This document shows, piece after piece, positions 6,010 to 12,606 of a stretch of DNA of 13,854 nucleotides. A model generated the notes under the pieces. It worked only from the letters and a program-made list of their open reading frames with translations. It did not search any database and was not told the DNA's origin. Each line of letters begins with the position of its first letter. Position 1 is the stretch's first letter. The position numbers and the translations under genes were made by a program. This DNA is from Eubacteriales Family XIII. Incertae Sedis bacterium (GTDB taxonomy: Bacteria; Bacillota; Clostridia; Peptostreptococcales; Anaerovoracaceae): positions 1 to 13,854 of the forward strand of contig JAISGB010000013.1 in the NCBI GenBank assembly GCA_031263335.1, given 5' to 3'.

Positions 6010-8641
6010 GCCTGATCTCATGAACCCACAGAGGGATGGTGCTGACCGCCGTCAGGCAGAGCCACTCCTTGAGGGAGAGCGAGGCGGTCGAGAATACGCC
6101 GTTCAGGAAGGGTATCTCCGTTACCGCCACCTGAAGGGCGAAGCCGAGCGCGAAGGCCGCGATCATCATCTTATTTTCCAAATGATTTGTCTTGAATACG
6201 GACTTGTTCAGCTTCTTGAAGCCGATGGCGTTGAAAAGCTGTGACACGGCCAATGTCGTGAAAGCGAAGGTCTGCGCGCGCGCGTAGAGGGCGGCGTCCC
6301 CCAAGACCGCATCGATGTTGGCAAGCGAGAGTTCCATCCCTTGGCCGAGCAGGACGGAGCAGGGTACATACAGGAAGGCGCCCAAGGTCACACAGCCGAT
6401 GATGAGGCCGAACGCGAGGGTGACGGCCATGCCGCCCCGCGAGAAGATCCCTTCCTTCGCGTCCCTCGGCGGATGCTTCATGATATCGTCCTCCGGGGCG
6501 TCCACCCCCAACGCCAAGGCCGGCAGGGAATCCGTGATGAGGTTGATCCACAGGATATGGATGGCGCGCAACGGAGACGCGAGGCCGGCGACGATGGCGC
6601 CGAACATGGTGATGATCTCCCCGAGGTTGGAGGAGAGCAGGAAGAGCACCGTCTCCCTGATATTGTTGTATATGTTGCGCCCTTCTCGGATGGCAAGGCG
6701 GATGGTCGCAAAGTTGTCGTCCGTGAGGATCATGTCGGCCGCCCCCTTGGAAACGTCGGTTCCCGTGATCCCCATGGCGACGCCGATATCGGCGGCCTTC
6801 AGGGAGGGAGCGTCATTCACGCCGTCGCCCGTCATGGATACGATATGGCCGTGGGATTTGAACGCCTTGACGATCATCACCTTGTGTTGCGGCGACACGC
6901 GCGCAAACACCCTGAGCTTCGGGACGGCGGCGTTGAGTTCGTTCTGCGTCATCGCGTCCAACTCCGTGCCGGAGACGCACTGATCGGGGCTGTCCGCGAT
7001 GCCGATCTCCTTCGCGATGGCAAAGGCCGTATCCCTGTGATCCCCCGTGATCATCACCGTCTTTACGGAGGCTTCGCGGAATTCGCGTACCGCGCCCTGC
7101 GCCTCCGGCCTCGGCGGGTCGATCATGCCGACCAAACCGAGGAATATCAGGTGTTCCTCCTTCACGATCCGATCCTTCATCCTGTACGCCAAGGCCAACA
7201 CGCGCAACGCGTCCCCCGCCATGGAGGCGGCGACGGCGACGATATCGTCCTTGTCCGCCGCAGTGATGGGACGAATCTCTCCGTCCTCGTCGATGTTGTC
7301 GCATCGTTCCAAGATGTTGTCCATCGCCCCCTTCGTGAACGAAACGGTGTTGCCGTCGTCCAAACGATGCGCGGTGGTCATCATCTTCCGCTCCGAATCA
7401 AAGGCCAACTCATCGACGCGCGGCATGGCAAGTTCGAGGGCGCGCTTGGAGACGCCGAGCGGTTCACCCATGTAGAGCAAGGCCAATTCCGTCGGATCGC
7501 CGATGATCGTATCCCGTTCCCTGTCGATCTCCGCGTCGGTACAGAGGATGAAGCCGTCGACAAATCGCTTGTCGCGATCGTAATCCAATTCCTCCGCGCC
7601 GAGCAACCGACCGGCCGAATACGTCTTCGTCACCGTCATCTTGTTCTGCGTGAGGGTCCCCGTCTTATCGGAACATACCACGCTGACGGAACCCAAGGTC
7701 TCGACGGCCGGCAGTTTGCGCACGATGGTGTTCACCTTGACCATGCGTTGGACGCCCAAGGCCAAGACGATGGTCACGACGGCCGGCAGTCCCTCGGGGA
7801 TAGCCGCCACCGCCAACGATATGGCCGTGAGCAACATGTCGAACAGATCCCTGCCCTGAATGAGGGCGACGCCGAACAGCGCCGCGCAGATGATGACGGC
7901 GAGGATGCCGAGGAGCTTTCCCAACCCGGCCAACCGTTTCTGCAGGGGCGTCATCTCGTCCTTTTCCTCGCTGATCATCGCGGCGATCTTCCCCATCTCC
8001 GTATCCATCCCGGTCGCAACGACGATGCCCTCGCCTCTGCCGTAGGAAACCCCCGTGGACAGGTAGGCCATATTGACGCGATCGCCGATCCCGACATCGC
8101 TTTCCGCGATGAAGGACGCGTCCTTCTCGACGGGAACGGATTCGCCGGTCAGCGCGGACTCCTCTATTTTCAGGTTGATCGTCTTTGTGAGCCGCGCGTC
8201 GGCCGGAACGATCCGGCCCGCCTCGAGCACGATCACATCTCCTACGACCAAGTCCGCCGCCGGGATCTCGGACACGCGGCCGGCCCTGCGCACCAAGGCT
8301 GCGGGGCCGGAGAGCTTTTTCAGCGCTTCCAACGATTTTTCCGCCTTCGATTCCTGCACCATGCCGATGATCGCGTTCAGCACGATGATGGCCAAGATGA
8401 TGATCGCGTCCGCATATTCCCGCAAAACCGCAGAGATCGCGGCCGCAGCCATGAGAATAAAGATCATTGGATCGTTCAATTGCGAAAGGAACATCTGAGC
8501 GGCGCTCTTTTTCTTCTGTTCGGCGAACGCGTTCTTCCCGTTCTCCGCCAGCCGACGATCCGCCTCGGCGACGGAAAGCCCCGCATCGATCGATGTTTTC
8601 AATGATTCGGCGATGTATTCAGCCGTCTGTTTTTCAAACAT
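5978..8641 (-). CDS. Calcium-transporting P-type ATPase (PacL/SERCA-like, P2A)
   Basis: An 887-residue, full-length P-type cation pump that exports a cation, most likely Ca2+, using ATP. In order: N-terminal cation ATPase domain (about 1-70), actuator-domain TGES (165-168), TM4 IPEGLP (281-286), phosphorylated Asp in DKTGTLTQ (325-332), nucleotide-site FTKGAM (435-440), TGDGVNDAP (604-612), TM5 SSNLGEI (670-676) and TM6 [15 protein letters not shown] (700-714). The polar residues E283, N672, E675, N700 and D704 line up with Ca2+ ligands of SERCA (E309, N768, E771, N796, D800), which favours calcium over other ions. Six further hydrophobic segments close the protein. The ATG at 8641 has GGGAG upstream. 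It lies 156 bp downstream of the aminotransferase on the same strand and overlaps the bactofilin end by 32 bp. Confidence 0.95.
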   Translation of the reverse strand: MFEKQTAEYIAESLKTSIDAGLSVAEADRRLAENGKNAFAEQKKKSAAQMFLSQLNDPMIFILMAAAAISAVLREYADAIIILAIIVLNAIIGMVQESKAEKSLEALKKLSGPAALVRRAGRVSEIPAADLVVGDVIVLEAGRIVPADARLTKTINLKIEESALTGESVPVEKDASFIAESDVGIGDRVNMAYLSTGVSYGRGEGIVVATGMDTEMGKIAAMISEEKDEMTPLQKRLAGLGKLLGILAVIICAALFGVALIQGRDLFDMLLTAISLAVAAIPEGLPAVVTIVLALGVQRMVKVNTIVRKLPAVETLGSVSVVCSDKTGTLTQNKMTVTKTYSAGRLLGAEELDYDRDKRFVDGFILCTDAEIDRERDTIIGDPTELALLYMGEPLGVSKRALELAMPRVDELAFDSERKMMTTAHRLDDGNTVSFTKGAMDNILERCDNIDEDGEIRPITAADKDDIVAVAASMAGDALRVLALAYRMKDRIVKEEHLIFLGLVGMIDPPRPEAQGAVREFREASVKTVMITGDHRDTAFAIAKEIGIADSPDQCVSGTELDAMTQNELNAAVPKLRVFARVSPQHKVMIVKAFKSHGHIVSMTGDGVNDAPSLKAADIGVAMGITGTDVSKGAADMILTDDNFATIRLAIREGRNIYNNIRETVLFLLSSNLGEIITMFGAIVAGLASPLRAIHILWINLITDSLPALALGVDAPEDDIMKHPPRDAKEGIFSRGGMAVTLAFGLIIGCVTLGAFLYVPCSVLLGQGMELSLANIDAVLGDAALYARAQTFAFTTLAVSQLFNAIGFKKLNKSVFKTNHLENKMMIAAFALGFALQVAVTEIPFLNGVFSTASLSLKEWLCLTAVSTIPLWVHEIRLIFRTPRRIY

Positions 8642-8675
8642 AATGTCTCCCGTTTTCGTTACCGTTCAAAGATCG

Positions 8676-8724
8676 CGCCGCACGACGCGACGACGCGCGA
8701 CGCCAAACGACGCCGCACGACGCG
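8676..8724. repeat. Two 14-bp direct repeats in a CG-rich spacer
   Basis: CGCCGCACGACGCG occurs at 8676-8689 and again at 8711-8724, 35 bp apart, in a stretch built largely from CGACGC-like units. The spacer (8642-8797) lies between the aminotransferase stop and the ATPase start on the same strand. I see no consensus promoter in it, so the two genes may be cotranscribed. Confidence 0.6.
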
Positions 8725-8797
8725 CGTTCCGAAGGTTTCGTTCCCCGGCCGTCCCTCCGGCACACGTTGGCGGCATCCCGATTCGAGTGGATAGAAC

Positions 8798-10012
8798 TCA
8801 CTGGCGATAGTCACGCAAGAAGGCGCGCATCTTCTCCGCGATGCGCCGCAATTCCTCTGCGACGGGCAGATATACGATGCGGAAATGATCCGCGTAAGGC
8901 CAGTTGAAGCCCCGGCCGTGGGTCATCAGCACATGATGTTCATGCAGAAAGTCCAAGACAAAACGCTCATCGTCAAGAATGTGGTATTTTTCCACATCGA
9001 TCTTGGGAAACAGATAGAACGCCGCCTTCGGTTTCACGGCGCTGAGTCCGGGGATGTCCGCCACGGCGTTGAAGATGCACTCTCGCTGTTCATAGATCCT
9101 GCCGCCCGGCGCGAGCAGGGGCGCCGCGTCCCACGGATCGTCCAAGGCCGCGCGGATGATCGACTGCGCCGGCACGTTGGCGCAGAGCCGCATGGACGCC
9201 AACATCCGAATCCCCTCGATGTAATCCGCCGCGCGCGCCCTGTCCCCCGAGAGGCACATCCAACCGCAACGAAACCCCGCAACCATATGGGATTTGGACA
9301 ACCCGTTGAAGGTGACGGTGAAAAGATCCGGCGCGAGCGCCGCCGAAGCGAAATGCTTCCCGCCGTCCATCACAAGCCGGTCATAGATCTCGTCGGAGAA
9401 AACAACGAGCTTGTTCCGACGCGCGATCTCCAAGATGTCGAGCAACGCATCCTTGGGATACAAGGCGCCCGTGGGATTGTTGGGATTGATGATCACGATG
9501 GCCTTCGTCCTCGGGCCGACCTTCCTTTTGATATCGTCCGTATCCGGCAACCATCCGTTCGCCTCGTCGCAGATATAGTGGATCACCTTGCCGCCGCAGA
9601 GCGTGGCCACGGAGGACCAAAGCGGGTAGTCGGGCGTGGGGATGAGTATCTCGTCCCCGTTGTCGATCAGGGCTTGAAGGGCGATGTTGATGAGTTCGCT
9701 GACGCCGTTCCCCGTGTAGATGTCCCGATCGCTCAACTCCAAAATACCCTTGCGCGCGCTGTACGCGCGTATCGCCTCGATCGCCTCCGGGATGCCCGCA
9801 GAATCCGAATAGGCTTCGGATCCCTTGATGTTCGCGATGAGGGCGTCTTCCACGGCCTTGGGCGCGTAGAAGCCGAAATTGGCCGGGTTGCCGGTGTTGA
9901 GGCTGATGATATCGATGCCCTCCGCCCGCATGCGCGCAGCCTCCTCGGCGATCGGTCCCCGGATGTCATATCCTACATTTTCCAGTTTGCATGTTTTTTT
10001 TATCTCGGTCAT
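8798..10012 (-). CDS. Pyridoxal-phosphate aminotransferase, class I/II, AlaA-like
   Basis: A 404-residue fold-type I aminotransferase. Near the N terminus, YDIRGPIAEEA (15-25) and LNTGNPANFGF (38-48) are typical of the AlaA (glutamate-pyruvate) group. Cofactor contacts are visible: GNGVSELI (101-108), INPNNPTG (175-182, phosphate and pyridine contacts), SDEIYD (206-211, Asp and Tyr), and the Schiff-base lysine K240 in GLSKSHMVAGFRCGW (237-251). A carboxylate-binding Arg is expected in the C-terminal FRIVYLP segment. The probable reaction is alanine/2-oxoglutarate transamination, but substrate specificity cannot be read with certainty. The ATG at 10012 has AAAGGA upstream with rather wide spacing (about 12 nt). 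Downstream on the same strand is the calcium ATPase, and no functional link between them is evident. Confidence 0.92.
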   Translation of the reverse strand: MTEIKKTCKLENVGYDIRGPIAEEAARMRAEGIDIISLNTGNPANFGFYAPKAVEDALIANIKGSEAYSDSAGIPEAIEAIRAYSARKGILELSDRDIYTGNGVSELINIALQALIDNGDEILIPTPDYPLWSSVATLCGGKVIHYICDEANGWLPDTDDIKRKVGPRTKAIVIINPNNPTGALYPKDALLDILEIARRNKLVVFSDEIYDRLVMDGGKHFASAALAPDLFTVTFNGLSKSHMVAGFRCGWMCLSGDRARAADYIEGIRMLASMRLCANVPAQSIIRAALDDPWDAAPLLAPGGRIYEQRECIFNAVADIPGLSAVKPKAAFYLFPKIDVEKYHILDDERFVLDFLHEHHVLMTHGRGFNWPYADHFRIVYLPVAEELRRIAEKMRAFLRDYRQ

Positions 10013-10300
10013 ATCGACAGTCTGTCCTTTCGATGTTTCGTACGATTCACTATCAAGACTCCAACCGCCGTCTCAAGCGACGGTTTGCGTTAGGTTTTAT
10101 AGGCGCCGATCGCGCGCCGCGTTTAAAGCGGACGGGATTTACCCCCCCTCGGTTATCCCACCGACGCCGGGTATGTATCTTATTGTATCATATAATGAGG
10201 CGCTTGAAAGGTTTTTGCTCGGAGCCGTTCCTGCTGTTCGGTAACGATGAGGGCAACGTCTCCGGAAAAGTTTGGCAAAATATGCGATAATGGATGTGAA
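10013..10300. other. Divergent intergenic region between the aminotransferase and apbE genes
   Basis: About 290 bases without a gene. It contains GC-rich inverted repeats such as CCGTC/GACGG (around 10069-10084) and GGCGC/GCGCC (around 10103-10119), and an AT-rich block near 10171-10196 that includes TATAAT (10191-10196) without a good -35. A TGC-GATAAT (10283-10291) resembles an extended -10 element immediately before apbE. No promoter here is convincing on its own. Confidence 0.35.
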
Positions 10301-11371
10301 ATGGGAAACAGAGGCATAAAGTTGAAGACGCGCGGAATTGCGTCGGTCGTCCTGCTTGCGGCGTCGCTCGCGGTTTTGACGTCCTGCGGCGACGGCGACG
10401 CGCGGGACGAGCCGATCCGAAAGACGGAATTCTTGCTCGATACGGTCTGTTCCGTCACCGTTTTTTCACGGGACGACGAGGACTGCGCGGCGGAAGCGCT
10501 CGCGTTGTGCGCGGATTATGAGCGACGGTTGAGCCGCACCGTCGCGGACAGCGAGGTCTCGAAGATCAACGGGGCCGGCGGCGCGGAAACGACGGTCTCG
10601 GACGAAACGGCGGCCCTGCTCGAAAGGGCGCTGTATTACGGGGCCGTATCCGAGGGGAAGTTTGACGTCACGATCGGCGGCGTGTCGGCGCTCTGGGATT
10701 TTTCCTCCGATACGGAGGATCGCGCCGCGCCGAACCCCTCGGATATCGAAGCGGCTCTGCCGTCCGTGGGTTTTGAAAACATCGAGCTGTCGGGGAATCG
10801 CGTTCGCTTGAAGGATCCCGCGACGCGTCTCGACCTCGGCGGCATCGCAAAGGGGTTCATCGCGGACAAGATGGCGGAGTACCTCACCGAGCAGGGTGTG
10901 GAGTCGGCGTTGATCGACCTCGGCGGCAACATCGTGACCGTCGGCGAAAAGCAAGGGGGCGCTCCGTGGAAGGTCGGCATCCGAAATCCTCTGCCCGCGT
11001 CCGAAGGCGCGGAAGCCATCATCGGATCCGTCGAGGTCACAGGGACGGTCTCGGTGGGTACGTCGGGTACCTATGAACGGTTTTTCGTTCAGGACGGTAC
11101 ACGCTATCACCATATACTCGATCCGGCGACCGGTTTTCCCGCGCGGACGGATCTGGCCGGAATCACCGCCGTGACGGAGAAATCCGTCGATGGGGAGGGG
11201 ATCACCACGATGTGCGTCATCCTCGGCAGCGATCGGGCGCGGGTGTATTTGGAACAGAACGATATTCCGGCCGTACTCGTCAAGACAGACGGCACGGTGA
11301 TCACAACCGGCGACGTCAACTATGAGCCGGTTTCCGTTTCAAAGGATGGGGATCATGACGGAAATCAATAA
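10301..11371 (+). CDS. apbE: FAD:protein FMN transferase, ApbE family, predicted lipoprotein
   Basis: A 356-residue protein. The N terminus is a lipoprotein signal: basic residues, hydrophobic VVLLAASLAVL, then lipobox LTSC with Cys29, so it should be anchored outside the membrane. The ApbE core follows: FLLDTVCSVTVF (44-55), KFDVTIGGVSALWDF (120-134), LDLGGIAKGFIADK (177-190), SALIDLGGN (202-210), GTVSVGTSGTYER (248-260), HHILDPATG (270-278) and VDGEGITTM (296-304), the FAD/Mg2+ region. The enzyme moves FMN from FAD onto Thr or Ser of extracytosolic flavoproteins. The ATG at 10301 has only a weak GGA upstream. A TTG at 10322, with GAGG (10311-10314) at 7-nt spacing, gives an equally good signal peptide and may be the true start. 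Its end overlaps the next gene by 17 bp. No FMN-acceptor protein is visible in the window. Confidence 0.92.
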   Translation: MGNRGIKLKTRGIASVVLLAASLAVLTSCGDGDARDEPIRKTEFLLDTVCSVTVFSRDDEDCAAEALALCADYERRLSRTVADSEVSKINGAGGAETTVSDETAALLERALYYGAVSEGKFDVTIGGVSALWDFSSDTEDRAAPNPSDIEAALPSVGFENIELSGNRVRLKDPATRLDLGGIAKGFIADKMAEYLTEQGVESALIDLGGNIVTVGEKQGGAPWKVGIRNPLPASEGAEAIIGSVEVTGTVSVGTSGTYERFFVQDGTRYHHILDPATGFPARTDLAGITAVTEKSVDGEGITTMCVILGSDRARVYLEQNDIPAVLVKTDGTVITTGDVNYEPVSVSKDGDHDGNQ

Positions 11372-11762
11372 ACCGGGAAACCCGATCCGAAGGGCGGATA
11401 TCATCCTCATCGCGGCGTTGCTGATCCTCGCGACGATCGGCGCGGCCCTCGTTTCGCGCGGCGGCGTCTACGCGGACGACGCGGATGTGCGTATCACGGT
11501 GGACGGCGCGCTTTACGGCGTCTATCCGATCGGGGAGGCGCGGGAGATCGTCGTTCAGGGAAACTACGAAAACCGCATCGTGATCGAGGCGGGCGACGCG
11601 GACGTGATGCAGGTGCGTGTGGCCGGCGCGACTTGTCCCGGAAAGGACTGCGTACACCACGCGCCCATCCGGTTGGGCGGACAGAGCATCGTATGCCTGC
11701 CAAACAGGCTCTCCGTGGAGATTACGGGAGGGGAACGCGACATTGACGCATTCACATACTGA
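11355..11762 (+). CDS. NusG domain II-containing protein, single membrane anchor
   Basis: A 135-residue protein: short basic N terminus, one membrane segment (ADIILIAALLILATIGAALV, 14-33), then an extracytosolic domain of about 95 residues. It carries the family pattern with three cysteines, GATCPGKDCV (91-100) and QSIVCLPNRL (110-119). This domain II family is distinct from the transcription factor NusG and typically accompanies ApbE and Gx transporter genes in Firmicutes; its biochemical role is not established. The cysteines suggest a redox or metal role (inference). The start is ATG 11355, with GGA (11344-11346) at about 8-nt spacing. An in-frame ATG at 11322 lies deeper in apbE. It overlaps apbE by 17 bp and the next gene by 20 bp, suggesting translational coupling. 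Confidence 0.85.
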   Translation: MTEINKPGNPIRRADIILIAALLILATIGAALVSRGGVYADDADVRITVDGALYGVYPIGEAREIVVQGNYENRIVIEAGDADVMQVRVAGATCPGKDCVHHAPIRLGGQSIVCLPNRLSVEITGGERDIDAFTY

Positions 11763-12348
11763 CGACGCGCCCCCGGCCGCGGAAGCGGCGAAGCGGGCGA
11801 TCCCGCGTTCCCCTTCATCCGCCCGCACACGGATCCGCGCCGTCACAATATGCGCAGCGCTTGCGGCGGTCGCCTTCTCCCTCTCCTATATCGAGAACCT
11901 CATTCCCTTGCCGATCCCCGTCCCCGGCGTCAAGCTCGGATTCGCGAACATCGCGACGCTTGCCGCGCTGTATATCCTCGGAGGCCGCGCTGCGTTTGCG
12001 GTCAATATCCTCAGAATCCTCTTGGCCGGACTCATGTTCACGGGCGCTTTCGCCATGTTTTACGCCTTATCCGGCGGGATCTTGGCCGTTATCGCGATGA
12101 TCCTGCTCAAACGCGCGCGCGTGTTCAGCGTCGTCGGCGTTTCCGTCGGCGGTTCCGCCGCCCATATTACGGGCCAGATCCTTCTCGCATCGTTGATCGT
12201 CAAGAACGCGGCGATCTTTACGAGCCTACCGCTTCTGCTGATCTCATCGATCATCGCCGGCGCGATCGTCGGGTTGATTGTTTATCTGTTGTTGCGGGCG
12301 TTGCCACGCGCCATATTCCGGCAGAGATCCGGTCCCCGTACGCATTGA
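11743..12348 (+). CDS. Gx transporter family membrane protein (heptaprenyl diphosphate synthase component I-like)
   Basis: A 201-residue, very hydrophobic protein with a hydrophilic first 30 residues and about five to six membrane segments. The motif ENLIPLPIPVPGVKLGFANI (51-70) and RILLAGLMFTG (91-101) are typical of the family annotated as Gx transporter or heptaprenyl diphosphate synthase component I, which resembles ECF-type substrate-binding membrane subunits. With ApbE and NusG-II proteins it probably supplies a substrate such as a flavin or quinone precursor to an extracytosolic redox system; that role is inference. I chose the TTG at 11743 because GGGAGGGG (11726-11733) sits 9 nt before it. 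The upstream frame back to 11617 only reads through the NusG-II gene. The overlap with that gene is 20 bp. Confidence 0.85.
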   Translation: MTHSHTDDAPPAAEAAKRAIPRSPSSARTRIRAVTICAALAAVAFSLSYIENLIPLPIPVPGVKLGFANIATLAALYILGGRAAFAVNILRILLAGLMFTGAFAMFYALSGGILAVIAMILLKRARVFSVVGVSVGGSAAHITGQILLASLIVKNAAIFTSLPLLLISSIIAGAIVGLIVYLLLRALPRAIFRQRSGPRTH

Positions 12349-12379
12349 CGCCCATCCGGCGCCATTGATCGATAATATA

Positions 12380-12487
12380 AATCAACATCGCGCATCGTAT
12401 ATTTTTCGATACGCCAATCAAAATTGCACATCATATATTTATCGATGCATAAATTAAAATTGCGCATTTTACATTTCTCGCGCGTAT
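12380..12487. repeat. Three contiguous imperfect 36-bp tandem repeats
   Basis: Units 12380-12415, 12416-12451 and 12452-12487 start AATCAACATCGCGCATC, AATCAAAATTGCACATC and AATTAAAATTGCGCATT. By hand alignment, units 1 and 2 match at 27 of 36 positions, and units 2 and 3 at 23 of 36. A partial extra unit may precede them, because TCGAT recurs near 12369. Units 1 and 2 contain a short inverted pair (ATCG/A...CGAT). The array is AT-rich against a GC-rich background, and the -35 of the downstream promoter lies inside unit 3. There are no spacers between units. Confidence 0.75.
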
Positions 12488-12497
12488 GTATTATGAT
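12468..12497 (+). promoter_or_regulatory. Predicted promoter for the molybdopterin enzyme gene
   Basis: TTTACA (12468-12473, 5 of 6) and TATGAT (12492-12497, 5 of 6) are separated by 18 bp. Transcription would begin near 12504, leaving a leader of about 100 nt. The -35 lies within the third 36-bp repeat, so proteins binding the array would be well placed to regulate this gene. Confidence 0.55.
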
Positions 12498-12505
12498 GCA
12501 ATTAA

Positions 12506-12531
12506 CCGGGAAAGCACAGCGCAATTCCCGG
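12506..12531 (+). other. Leader hairpin upstream of the molybdopterin enzyme gene
   Basis: CCGGGAA (12506-12512) pairs perfectly with TTCCCGG (12525-12531) around a 12-nt loop. It lies at the predicted 5' end of the transcript, and no T-run follows. A 5'-stabilising or regulatory structure fits better than a terminator. Confidence 0.4.
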
Positions 12532-12565
12532 CGGTTTGATGTTGGGTTGGCCAAAATGGGATGAC

Positions 12566-12591
12566 TGGGATGTTTGAAATGGGATGTTTGA
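12566..12591 (+). repeat. Tandem 14-bp repeat in the leader, just before the ribosome binding site
   Basis: TGGGATGTTTGA occurs at 12566-12577 and 12580-12591 (period 14), and a shorter TGGGATG precedes it at 12557-12563. The copies end 1 nt before the AGGAG ribosome binding site (12593-12597) of the molybdopterin enzyme gene. Confidence 0.6.
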
Positions 12592-12606
12592 GAGGAGAGG
12601 TTTGCC

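Noticed and set aside
6341..8605. 754-codon open frame on the plus strand
   Set aside because: It is antisense to the calcium ATPase, whose motifs are complete. The frame's product is low-complexity (rich in Arg, His, Asp, Gly), as expected for the shadow of a GC-rich gene.
8885..10093. 402-codon plus-strand frame
   Set aside because: It is antisense to the class I aminotransferase with its intact PLP motifs, and no family is recognisable.
12380..12487. CRISPR array
   Set aside because: The 36-bp units are contiguous with no unique spacers, they differ from each other, and no cas gene is present.
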